A DNA stretch of 9,451 bases from Clostridiales bacterium (lineage in GTDB: Bacteria; Bacillota; Clostridia; Christensenellales; Aristaeellaceae): positions 1 through 9,451 of the forward strand of contig SFFS01000102.1 of assembly GCA_004557805.1 (NCBI GenBank). The letters run 5' to 3'. The notes under the pieces are model-generated. The model saw only the letters and a program-made list of their open reading frames with translations, ran no database searches and had not been told where the DNA came from. Below, in pieces: positions 1 through 5,781 of this stretch. A program made the position numbers and the translations under genes. How positions within the stretch are numbered: position 1 is the stretch's first letter; each line of letters opens with the position of its first letter.

Positions 1-230
1 ACCGCTATGAATACAACAACCAGTTCCGCGGGACGCTCGAGGGGGCCGGCCTCGTCTGCTGCGGCACCTCACCGGATAACCGCATCGTCGAAGCCGTTGA
101 GCGCAGGGGCGCGCGGTTCCATATCGGCGTGCAGTTCCATCCTGAGTTCAAGAGCCGCCCTAACCGCGCGCATCCGCTGTTCGTGGGCTTTGTGAAGGCC
201 GCGATGGAAATTTCGACGGAGGAAATTTGA
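1..230 (+). CDS. pyrG: CTP synthase, C-terminal fragment (5' end outside window)
   Basis: Frame 3 is open from the first base to a TGA at 228-230 and gives 75 residues. CTP synthase makes CTP from UTP, ATP and glutamine in the cytosol; this part is the end of its class-I glutamine amidotransferase domain. Visible marks are the start RYEYNN, the segment GLVCCGTSPDNRIVE, and the block QFHPEFKSRPNRAHPLF, which carries the His and Glu of the Cys-His-Glu catalytic triad (FHPE). The fragment ends with a short acidic tail (STEEI), so the gene finishes at a normal family length. The nucleophilic Cys and the synthetase domain lie upstream of the window. A 42-base gap leads to the transporter gene in the same direction, and no convincing terminator lies between, so the two may be co-transcribed. 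Identity is close to certain. Confidence 0.95.
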   Translation, partial: RYEYNNQFRGTLEGAGLVCCGTSPDNRIVEAVERRGARFHIGVQFHPEFKSRPNRAHPLFVGFVKAAMEISTEEI

Positions 231-233
231 GCT

Positions 234-257
234 TTTTCGGCGCGAAAGCGCCAGAAA
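234..257 (+). repeat. Short GC hairpin with GAAA tetraloop between pyrG and the transporter gene
   Basis: GGCGC (239-243) pairs with GCGCC (248-252) around a GAAA loop. TTTC (235-238) can add four pairs with GAAA (254-257) across a bulged A. No T-run follows, so it is a poor terminator on the plus strand. It ends only a few bases before the SD of the next gene. The right arm plus flank, GCGCCAGAAA, recurs at the hairpin near 8140. The role is unknown; it could be an mRNA-stability element or a short dispersed palindrome. Confidence 0.5.
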
Positions 258-260
258 CAA

Positions 261-275
261 AAGGAGAGTAACTTG
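261..275 (+). promoter_or_regulatory. RBS that fixes a TTG start
   Basis: AAGGAG at 261-266 sits six bases before TTG 273-275. No ATG or GTG in frame lies nearby that would keep the first membrane helix, so the SD decides the non-ATG start of the transporter. Confidence 0.75.
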
Positions 276-1205
276 CAGACGAATTCGAAACGCCGTTTCA
301 GCGCGACGCCGCAGGGCGTAACCCTGATGGCGCTGTGCGCGACGGGGCTGTGGGGCAGCGCGTATCCGGTGGTCAAGCTCGGCTACGCCGCCTTCGGCGT
401 GGTCAGCGGGCAGACGTTTTCGCAGATGCTCTTTGGCGGGCTGCGGTTTGCAATCGCGGGCGCGATGATTCTGTTCAGCCGTCTGTTCGTGCCCGCAAAA
501 ACGCTGCTTCCGCGCAGGGGAAACTGGGGCGCGGTGTGCAGGCTGGGGCTTGTGTATACGATTCTTCAGTACGTGCCGTATTTCATTTCGATTTCACGGC
601 TGCCGGGCATGAAAAGCGCCGTGATCGGCGCGAGCAGCGGGTTCTTTGCGATTCTGTTCGGCTGCCTCGTTTTCGGATCGGAAAAGCTGACGGCGCGCAA
701 GCTCGCCGGCTGCGCGCTGGGTTTTGCGGGCGTGGTGACGGTCAACCTGGGCGGTAGCTTCGCCGGCGGTTTCCGGTGGGACGCGGAAGGGCTGATGCTC
801 GTCAAGGCGATGATGTCCGGCCTGGGCGCGGTGCTGGTCAGACGCTATTCAAAGCGGGACGATCCCGTGACGCTGTGCGGCTGGCAGTTCCTGCTGGGCG
901 GCGCTGCGATGGCACTGGCGGGCGCGCTCGGCGGCGGAAGGCTCGCGCCGGAGGGAATGCGCGCATGGCTGATCTTCGGCTATCTGTGCTTCATTTCGGC
1001 GGGCGGCTACGGGCTGTGGAGCGTGCTGCTGCGCGATAACCCCGTTTCGCGCGTGGTGGTGTGGCAGTTCATGACGCCGGTGTTCGGCACGGTGCTGAGC
1101 ATGCTGCTCCTTCATGAGCGCGCGCTTTCGTGGACGTTCCCGGCGGCGCTCGCGCTGGTGTGCTGCGGTATCTTGACAGTGAATATCCGCCGGGAAGCAA
1201 AGTGA
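273..1205 (+). CDS. DMT superfamily (EamA-type) transporter
   Basis: 310 residues, very hydrophobic, with about ten predicted membrane segments arranged as two EamA repeats (roughly residues 14-158 and 170-305). Typical EamA marks are the first helix region TGLWGSAYPVVK near the N-terminus, the central helix around VIGASSGFFAILFGCLVFGSE, and the last repeat with WQFMTPVFGTVLSMLLLHE followed by a final helix and basic tail RREAK. These proteins move small metabolites such as amino acids or nucleosides across the cytoplasmic membrane; the substrate cannot be read from sequence. The start is TTG 273, chosen because AAGGAG lies at 261-266, six bases upstream, and the next in-frame Met is inside the first helix. 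The gene lies 42 bases after pyrG in the same orientation, with no own promoter visible. Family assignment is secure; substrate is unknown. Confidence 0.9.
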   Translation: MQTNSKRRFSATPQGVTLMALCATGLWGSAYPVVKLGYAAFGVVSGQTFSQMLFGGLRFAIAGAMILFSRLFVPAKTLLPRRGNWGAVCRLGLVYTILQYVPYFISISRLPGMKSAVIGASSGFFAILFGCLVFGSEKLTARKLAGCALGFAGVVTVNLGGSFAGGFRWDAEGLMLVKAMMSGLGAVLVRRYSKRDDPVTLCGWQFLLGGAAMALAGALGGGRLAPEGMRAWLIFGYLCFISAGGYGLWSVLLRDNPVSRVVVWQFMTPVFGTVLSMLLLHERALSWTFPAALALVCCGILTVNIRREAK

Positions 1206-1213
1206 GTTTTTTG

Positions 1214-1243
1214 AAACCGGACGGCCCGCGCCGGCCGGTTTTC
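1214..1243 (+). terminator. Rho-independent-type terminator after the transporter gene
   Basis: AAACCGG (1214-1220) pairs with CCGGTTT (1235-1241); after one A/G mismatch, CGGC (1222-1225) pairs with GCCG (1230-1233) around a CCGC loop. The stem ends in TTTT followed by CTGCATCTTTT, so the U-run is short and partly used in the stem. It starts nine bases after the stop at 1205. A second hairpin follows at 1251-1270. Confidence 0.6.
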
Positions 1244-1250
1244 TGCATCT

Positions 1251-1270
1251 TTTGCCGCTTTTGCGGTAAA
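1251..1270. repeat. Second hairpin downstream of the transporter
   Basis: TTTGCCGC (1251-1258) pairs with GCGGTAAA (1263-1270) with a TTTT loop and one G-T pair. It lies just after the terminator and may back it up or stabilise a 3' end. No T-run follows. Confidence 0.45.
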
Positions 1271-1286
1271 CATAGGGACAGACGGC

Positions 1287-1313
1287 AAAATTTTCCGCGC
1301 CCTGCGCGGAAAA
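1287..1313 (-). terminator. Perfect hairpin with a T-run on the minus strand
   Basis: TTTTCCGCGC (1291-1300) and GCGCGGAAAA (1304-1313) are perfect 10-bp arms around a CCT loop. Read on the minus strand the stem is followed by TTTTG (bases 1290-1286), the layout of an intrinsic terminator for leftward transcription. No minus-strand gene enters from the right, so it may guard against antisense transcription from the tig region, or simply be a repeated palindrome. Confidence 0.45.
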
Positions 1314-1348
1314 AACGACGCCGCCCTCCCCGGAAAGCAAGGAATCGC

Positions 1349-1377
1349 TTGACTTTGCGGGCGCTGTTTGCTATACT
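1349..1377 (+). promoter_or_regulatory. Vegetative (sigma-70/SigA-type) promoter of tig
   Basis: TTGACT at 1349-1354 and TATACT at 1372-1377 are separated by 17 bases, each one mismatch from consensus. Transcription would start near 1384, giving a leader of about 43 bases. The leader begins with a possible small hairpin, TGGC (1384-1387) with GCCA (1395-1398). The tig SD follows at 1414-1420. Confidence 0.85.
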
Positions 1378-1426
1378 GTTACGTGGCGCATTTTGCCATG
1401 CGTAATGTGATACGGGAGGAAGAACC

Positions 1427-2716
1427 ATGAATTCCAGCATGGAAAAAGTTTCCAGCAACAAGGTAAAGCTCCGCCTCGAACTTGAGGCCGAGGCGTTTGA
1501 AGAAGCAGTACAGAAGGCTTATCTGAAGATGCGCAACCGCATCAACGTTCCGGGCTTCCGTAAGGGCAAGGCTCCGCGTATGGTGATCGAGCGCATGTAC
1601 GGCGACGGCGTGTTCTTCGAGGAAGCGTTTGATATCGTGTTCCCCGATATGTACCGCAAGGCCGTGGAAGAGAACCATCTGGAAGTGGTCGATCAGCCTT
1701 CCGTCGATATCGAAACGATGGAAAAGGGCAAGAACCTCGTCGTGACCGCTGAAGTGTTCGTCAGCCCCGACGTGGAGCTGGGCGCTTATAAGGACCTGGA
1801 CGTGCAGCGCGAGACCGACGAAGTGGGCGAGGAAGCCGTTGATCACGAGATCGAGCAGGTTCGCCAGCGCAACGCGCGTGAAATCGAAGTTGAAGACCGT
1901 CCTGTGCAGGACGACGACATCGTGAACCTCGACTATGCCGGCTCCATCGACGGCGTGCCCTTCGAGGGCGGCACCGCGCAGGGCCAGAACCTGACGATCG
2001 GTTCCGGTTCGTTCATCGCCGGTTTCGAAGAGCAGATGGTCGGCATGAAGGTCGGCGAGGAGAAGGACATCAACGTGACCTTCCCCGAGGATTATCACGC
2101 CAAGGAACTGGCCGGCAAGCCCGCCGTGTTCCATGTGAAGGTCAACGCCATCCACGTGCGCGAACTGCCCGCGCTTGACGACGAGTTTGCCAAGGACGTG
2201 AGCGAATTCGACACGCTGGACGAATATAAGAAGGACGTCCGGGCCAAGCTGGAGGAGCAGGCCAGGCAGCAGGCCGACGCGCAGTTCGAAAACGCGCTGG
2301 TCGAAGCGGTGGTCAAGGAATCCAAGATGGACATTCCGGACGCGATGATCGAGCGCAAGCTCGACGAGAAGATTCAGGATCTGGCGCTGCGTATGGCCTA
2401 TCAGGGCATGCGCTTTGAGGATTTCCTCAAGTATACCGGCCAGACCGAGGCGCAGGTGCGCGATCAGTTCCGCGACGAGGCGACCAACGTCGTCAAGGGC
2501 GAGCTGGTGCTGAAGGCCATCCGCAAGGCGGAAAGCCTGGAACCCACCCAGGAAGAAATCGACGACGTGACCGCCCGCTACGCCAAGGCTTCCGGCAAGG
2601 ACGTCGAAGAATTCAAGAAGGGCCTCAACGAGCAGCAGCTTGAATACATCAAGGAAGACGCCGCCACCATCGCCGTGCTGAATCTGCTCAAGAAAGAAGC
2701 AAAGAAGGCCGAGTGA
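1427..2716 (+). CDS. tig: Trigger factor, ribosome-bound chaperone and peptidyl-prolyl isomerase
   Basis: 429 residues, the usual trigger factor length. It binds the ribosome at the exit tunnel and shields nascent chains, and its middle domain is an FKBP-type prolyl isomerase. Domains in order: N-terminal ribosome-binding domain (about 1-115) with the signature GFRKGKAP at residues 43-50, which is the ribosome-docking loop; FKBP-like domain (about 160-245) with DIVNLDYAGSIDG, GTAQGQNLTIGSGSFIAGFE and a VGEEKDINVTFPEDY strand; helical C-terminal chaperone domain (about 250-429), charged and ending KKEAKKAE. The start is ATG 1427 because GGGAGGA (1414-1420) is six bases upstream; the Met at codon 5 has no SD of its own. 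A strong promoter lies just ahead and an intrinsic terminator follows. clpP and clpX come next, the classical quality-control order. Confidence 0.97.
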   Translation: MNSSMEKVSSNKVKLRLELEAEAFEEAVQKAYLKMRNRINVPGFRKGKAPRMVIERMYGDGVFFEEAFDIVFPDMYRKAVEENHLEVVDQPSVDIETMEKGKNLVVTAEVFVSPDVELGAYKDLDVQRETDEVGEEAVDHEIEQVRQRNAREIEVEDRPVQDDDIVNLDYAGSIDGVPFEGGTAQGQNLTIGSGSFIAGFEEQMVGMKVGEEKDINVTFPEDYHAKELAGKPAVFHVKVNAIHVRELPALDDEFAKDVSEFDTLDEYKKDVRAKLEEQARQQADAQFENALVEAVVKESKMDIPDAMIERKLDEKIQDLALRMAYQGMRFEDFLKYTGQTEAQVRDQFRDEATNVVKGELVLKAIRKAESLEPTQEEIDDVTARYAKASGKDVEEFKKGLNEQQLEYIKEDAATIAVLNLLKKEAKKAE

Positions 2717-2724
2717 CATACTAT

Positions 2725-2761
2725 GAAAGGGGTCGCCGGTTGACTGCGGCCCCTTTCTTTT
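2725..2761 (+). terminator. Intrinsic terminator after tig
   Basis: GAAAGGGG (2725-2732) pairs with CCCCTTTC (2750-2757), and TCGC (2733-2736) extends the stem with GCGG (2746-2749) including one T-G pair. TTTT (2758-2761) follows. It starts nine bases after the tig stop. The stem would separate tig from clpP unless read-through or an extra promoter supplies clpP. Confidence 0.85.
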
Positions 2762-2767
2762 CATATT
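2740..2767 (+). promoter_or_regulatory. Possible clpP promoter overlapping the tig terminator
   Basis: TTGACT (2740-2745) lies in the loop of the tig terminator, and CATATT (2762-2767, four of six matches to TATAAT) follows after a 16-base spacer. The same TTGACT hexamer serves as the -35 box of the two clear promoters in this window (tig and murG). The -10 is weak, so this is tentative. No CtsR- or HrcA-type operator is visible here. Confidence 0.35.
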
Positions 2768-2793
2768 TCAGACGGAATGAAGGACAGATGGAA

Positions 2794-2810
2794 CGGGAAA
2801 AAACTTCCCG
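2794..2810 (+). repeat. Leader hairpin just ahead of the clpP SD
   Basis: CGGGAA (2794-2799) pairs with TTCCCG (2805-2810) around a five-base loop. It ends three bases before the SD AAAGGAGGG (2814-2822). It may protect the 5' end of the clpP mRNA or tune access to the SD. Confidence 0.4.
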
Positions 2811-2828
2811 GCCAAAGGAGGGTGAAAC

Positions 2829-3425
2829 ATGAGCCTGGTACCGATCGTAGTTGAACAGACAAACCGCGGCGAACGCTCCTATGACATTTACTCCCGACTG
2901 CTCAAGGACAGGATCGTGTTCCTTGGCGGGGAAATCTACGACGAGATGGCGAACCTGATCGTCGCGCAGATGCTTTTCCTGGAAATGGAAAACCCGGATG
3001 CGGATATCTCGCTTTACATCAACAGCCCCGGCGGCTCAGTCACGGCGGGCATGGCGATTTTTGACACCATGCGCTACATCAAGCCGCAGGTGCGCACGGT
3101 GTGCCTGGGCATGGCCGCGTCGATGGGCGCGTTCCTGCTGATGGCGGGCGAAAAAGGCAAGCGCTTTGCGCTGCCCAACGCCGAGGTGATGATTCATCAG
3201 CCTTCCGGCGGCGCGCAGGGCCAGACGACGGACGTGACCATTCACGCCGAATGGCTGCTGAAGACGAAGAAAAAGATGAACGGCCTCATGAGCGAAATGA
3301 CGGGCCAGCCGCTGGAGATCATCGAACGGGACGTTGAGCGCGATCATTTCATGACCGCTGAAGAAGCGCTTCGCTACGGCATTGTCGATCAGATTTATCA
3401 GCCGCGCGCGGCAGTAAGGGGCTAA
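2829..3425 (+). CDS. clpP: ATP-dependent Clp protease, proteolytic subunit ClpP
   Basis: 198 residues, full length for ClpP. It forms the double-heptamer serine protease chamber that is fed by ClpX or other Clp ATPases. The catalytic triad is complete: Ser98 in GMAASMGAFLL, His123 in EVMIHQP, and Asp172 in ERDHFM. Other family marks are YINSPGGSVTAGMAI (oxyanion-loop region, residues 63-77), the N-terminal LVPIVVEQTNRGERSYDIYSRL used in axial pore gating, and QGQTTD in the handle region. The start ATG 2829 follows AAAGGAGGG (2814-2822) by six bases. The mature start cannot be fixed from sequence; a short propeptide is possible. The stop is one base before clpX ATG, so translation of the two is probably coupled and the ClpXP partners are made together. 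Confidence 0.97.
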   Translation: MSLVPIVVEQTNRGERSYDIYSRLLKDRIVFLGGEIYDEMANLIVAQMLFLEMENPDADISLYINSPGGSVTAGMAIFDTMRYIKPQVRTVCLGMAASMGAFLLMAGEKGKRFALPNAEVMIHQPSGGAQGQTTDVTIHAEWLLKTKKKMNGLMSEMTGQPLEIIERDVERDHFMTAEEALRYGIVDQIYQPRAAVRG

Positions 3426-3426
3426 T

Positions 3427-4728
3427 ATGGCGACAAACAAGGATAATGGCATCAAGTGTTCCTTCTGCGGAAAGCGGCAGGATCAGGTGCAGAAGCTGGT
3501 GGCCGGGCCGGGCGTGTATATCTGCAACGAATGCATCATGCTCTGCCACGACATTATCTCCGAAGAAATGGGCGAAAAGCGCGAGTTTGAACAGGGCGCG
3601 CTGCCCAAGCCGACCGAGATCAAGGCCATTCTCGACCAGTACGTCGTCGGTCAGGATGCCGCCAAGAAGGCGCTGTCCGTGGCCGTGTATAACCACTATA
3701 AGCGCATCAATGCCCCGACCGGAAAGAACGACGGCGTGGAGCTGCAAAAGAGCAACATTCTCATGATGGGCCCGACCGGCTGCGGCAAGACGTTCCTTGC
3801 GCAGACGCTGGCCCGGATTCTCAACGTGCCCTTCGCCATTGCGGATGCGACGAGCCTCACCGAGGCCGGCTACGTGGGCGAGGACGTTGAAAACATTCTG
3901 CTGCGGCTGATTCAGAACGCCGATTACGACGTGAACGTTGCGCAGCGGGGCATCATCTATATCGACGAAATCGACAAGATCACCCGCAAGAGCGAAAATA
4001 CGTCCATCACCCGCGATGTCAGCGGCGAGGGCGTGCAGCAGGGGCTTCTGAAGATTCTGGAGGGCACCATCGCCAGCGTTCCGCCGCAGGGCGGCCGCAA
4101 GCACCCCCACCAGGAGTTCATCCAGATCGATACGACCAACATCCTCTTCATCTGCGGCGGCGCGTTCGACGGCCTGGAGAAGATTATTGAAAACCGCATC
4201 GGCAAAAAGACCCTCGGCTTCGGCGCGGAGGTCAAGAGCGAGCAGGATAAAGATATTGGCGAAACCCTGCGCCAGATTCGTCCGGAGGATCTGCTCAAGT
4301 TCGGCCTGATTCCCGAATTTGTGGGCCGCCTGCCGGTCATCGTTACGCTCGACAAGCTCGACGAGGACGCGCTTGTGCGCATCCTGACCGAGCCGAAAAA
4401 CGCGCTCGTGCGCCAGTACGCCAAGCTGATGGGCATGGACGGCGTGGAGCTGGAGTTTACCGACGGGGCGCTTCGCGCCATCGCGCATCAGGCCATCGAG
4501 CGCAAGAGCGGCGCGCGCGGCCTGCGTTCGATCATCGAGGGCATTCTCATGGATATCATGTTTGAATTGCCCATCCGCGACGATGTGAAAAAGTGCGTCG
4601 TTACCGAGGAAACCGTGCGCGAGCACAAGACGCCGGAGCTGGAGCTGGAAACTTCCCCGACCGTGCGTACGCGCCGCCCGCAGACGGCTGTGAAGCCCGA
4701 ACTGCCGGCGACGAGCGACGCTGTTTGA
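3427..4728 (+). CDS. clpX: ATP-dependent unfoldase ClpX of the ClpXP protease
   Basis: 433 residues. ClpX unfolds tagged or damaged substrates and threads them into ClpP. In order: an N-terminal C4 zinc finger with Cys11, Cys14, Cys33 and Cys36; Walker A GPTGCGKT (115-122); pore-1 loop GYVG (148-151); Walker B ending IDEID (179-183); pore-2 RKH (224-226); the ClpP-docking loop LGF (263-265); arginine-finger region EFVGRLPV; sensor-2 GAR (362-364). All motifs needed for activity are present. The C-terminal 30 or so residues, rich in Pro, Thr and Glu, form a low-complexity tail after the AAA+ core. The SD AAGGGG (3416-3421) lies inside the end of clpP and the stop-to-start gap is one base. The next gene starts 32 bases on and is not lon but a secreted wall-binding protein. 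Confidence 0.97.
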   Translation: MATNKDNGIKCSFCGKRQDQVQKLVAGPGVYICNECIMLCHDIISEEMGEKREFEQGALPKPTEIKAILDQYVVGQDAAKKALSVAVYNHYKRINAPTGKNDGVELQKSNILMMGPTGCGKTFLAQTLARILNVPFAIADATSLTEAGYVGEDVENILLRLIQNADYDVNVAQRGIIYIDEIDKITRKSENTSITRDVSGEGVQQGLLKILEGTIASVPPQGGRKHPHQEFIQIDTTNILFICGGAFDGLEKIIENRIGKKTLGFGAEVKSEQDKDIGETLRQIRPEDLLKFGLIPEFVGRLPVIVTLDKLDEDALVRILTEPKNALVRQYAKLMGMDGVELEFTDGALRAIAHQAIERKSGARGLRSIIEGILMDIMFELPIRDDVKKCVVTEETVREHKTPELELETSPTVRTRRPQTAVKPELPATSDAV

Positions 4729-4760
4729 TTGCGGACCAACCAAAGACGGGAGGAATACCA

Positions 4761-5657
4761 ATGAAACAGATTCTCAAGCGTGTTGTTCTGGTTTCGCTGT
4801 GTCTCATGCTTGCGCTGCCGCAGCTTGCGCTGGCGCAGAGCGGCGAGTCGGAAATCATCGACAAGTACATCGAGCAGCGCCAGGCGGAGATTAGGCCGTC
4901 GCCGTCGCCCGATCCCACGCCTACGCCGAAGGCTACCGTGTCGCCGAGACCTACCGCGACGGTAAAGGCCACCGCGACCGCCTCCGCCACGCAGAAACCG
5001 ACGGCCACGCCTGCGCCGAAGGCTACCGTGTCGCCGAGACCTGCCGCGACGGCGACCGCCGCCGCGACGCTCACGCCGGGAACGACCGCCGCTGCGCAGC
5101 CCACTGCGGCTGCGACCGCGACGCCCGAGCCCACCGCCACCCCGGAACCCACGCCCACCGCGGCGCCGAGCGCTTCGCCCACGCCGGCGAACGAGGGCAA
5201 AATCCGCACGCTGCATAAGGATTCCTACGGCAACGACGTGGAGGCTCTGCAGGATGCGCTGACGGAGCTGGGATTTTTCACCTCGCGCGTGGACGGCCAG
5301 TTCGGCCCACGCACCGAGCGCGCGCTGAAGAAATATCAGAAGGCGCGCGGTCTGAAGGTTGACGGCGTGCTGGGCGCGGAAACGCGCCGCACCCTCGCCG
5401 AGGACGGCTACGAAATGCCCGCATGGTATCCCGAGGTGTATCCCGAGGGATTCGAGCGCACGCTCAAAAAGGGCATGAAGGGCATGGACGTGCGCGCCGT
5501 GCAGGAGAAGCTCATCGAAAAGGGCTATCTGACCGGCCGCGCCGATCACATCTATGGCAACAAGACGCGCAGCGCCGTCAAGAAGTTCCAGCAGGATAAC
5601 AACCTGCGCGTGACGGGCATCTGCAACGGCAAGACGTTGTTCCTGCTGATGGATTAA
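4761..5657 (+). CDS. Secreted protein with Pro/Thr/Ala-rich linker and two peptidoglycan-binding (PG_binding_1) domains
   Basis: 298 residues from ATG 4761, chosen because GGGAGGA (4748-4754) is six bases upstream and a signal peptide begins there; the frame is also open further upstream but that part lies inside clpX. The N-terminus MKQILKR plus a hydrophobic core ending ALALA is a Sec signal with likely cleavage after Ala25. Residues 45-144 are a low-complexity Pro/Thr/Ala/Ser linker with TPTP and EPTATPEPTPT stretches. Two PG_binding_1 repeats follow: about 150-213 (GNDVEALQDALTELGF, DGQFGPRTERALKKYQ, VDGVLGAETRRTL) and about 233-297 (GMDVRAVQEKLIEKGYL, YGNKTRSAVKKFQQ, GKTLFLL). There is no catalytic domain, so it probably binds cell wall outside the membrane, as an adaptor or spore-coat/cortex-type protein. 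It lies 32 bases after clpX and is probably co-transcribed. The domains are clear; the physiological role is unknown. Confidence 0.9.
   Translation: MKQILKRVVLVSLCLMLALPQLALAQSGESEIIDKYIEQRQAEIRPSPSPDPTPTPKATVSPRPTATVKATATASATQKPTATPAPKATVSPRPAATATAAATLTPGTTAAAQPTAAATATPEPTATPEPTPTAAPSASPTPANEGKIRTLHKDSYGNDVEALQDALTELGFFTSRVDGQFGPRTERALKKYQKARGLKVDGVLGAETRRTLAEDGYEMPAWYPEVYPEGFERTLKKGMKGMDVRAVQEKLIEKGYLTGRADHIYGNKTRSAVKKFQQDNNLRVTGICNGKTLFLLMD
4915..5052 (+). repeat. 48-bp direct repeat, 90-bp period, in the linker of the PG-binding protein
   Basis: Bases 4915-4962 and 5005-5052 match at 46 of 48 positions. They encode residues 52-68 and 82-98, both containing PKATVSPRP. The spacing is exactly 30 codons, so copy-number change would keep the frame. 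The rest of the 90-bp unit has diverged. Confidence 0.85.
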
Positions 5658-5708
5658 GAGAAAAGCTTTTGCGAGCGGCAGCGTGAAAACGCTGCCGCGC
5701 TGTTTCTC
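5658..5708 (+). terminator. Strong hairpin after the PG-binding gene, possible weak terminator
   Basis: GCGGCAGCGT (5675-5684) pairs perfectly with ACGCTGCCGC (5689-5698) around a GAAA loop. GAGAAA (5658-5663) can pair with TTTCTC (5703-5708) as an outer clamp. The 3' flank GCTGTTTCTC has only three Ts in a row, so termination is probably partial and some transcripts may continue into the pentapeptide gene. Confidence 0.55.
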
Positions 5709-5720
5709 AGAAATTTTCAT

Positions 5721-5781
5721 GGAAGGGAGGTTTGGAGGGAGTCCTTCCTTTTGCGAAGGGGGCGCTCCAACGTCTCCGATG
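5721..5781 (+). promoter_or_regulatory. SD, palindrome and start codon of the pentapeptide-repeat gene
   Basis: A strong SD, GGAAGGGAGG (5721-5730), is 48 bases from ATG 5779. Nearly all the gap is an imperfect palindrome (5732-5770). If it folds, only nine unpaired bases (5731 and 5771-5778) separate SD and ATG, which is ideal spacing. Alternatively GGAGG (5726-5730) can pair with TCTCC (5773-5777) and hide the SD. No other SD serves this ATG. Confidence 0.5.
5732..5770. repeat. Imperfect palindrome ahead of the pentapeptide gene
   Basis: TTGGAG (5732-5737) pairs with CTCCAA (5765-5770). A 4x4 purine-rich internal loop follows, then TCCTTC (5742-5747) pairs with GAAGGG (5755-5760) with one T-G pair, closing a seven-base loop. 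It looks like a short inserted palindromic repeat, but no second copy is in this window. Confidence 0.55.

Noticed and set aside
1379..2764. Minus-strand open frame of 461 codons
   Set aside because: It is the antisense shadow of tig; tig has motifs, SD, promoter and terminator while the shadow has none.
2762..2828. CtsR or CIRCE (HrcA) operator ahead of clpP
   Set aside because: I looked for the tandem heptads or the long inverted repeat known for these regulators and saw none; only a short hairpin is present.
4593..4760. Upstream extension of the PG-binding protein
   Set aside because: It overlaps clpX in another frame and would bury the signal peptide; ATG 4761 has a good SD.
3349..4761. 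Minus-strand open frame of 470 codons
   Set aside because: Antisense of clpX, whose zinc finger and AAA+ motifs are unmistakable.
4488..5720. Minus-strand frame with Arg/Gly-rich repeats
   Set aside because: The repeats are the complement of the Pro/Thr/Ala linker codons of the PG-binding protein; no SD and no domain.
5683..5778. Longer starts (GTG 5683 or ATG 5719) for the pentapeptide protein
   Set aside because: GTG 5683 lies in the preceding hairpin; ATG 5719 has no SD and would translate the palindrome into 20 non-repeat residues. ATG 5779 gives the expected N-terminus, though ATG 5719 is not fully excluded.
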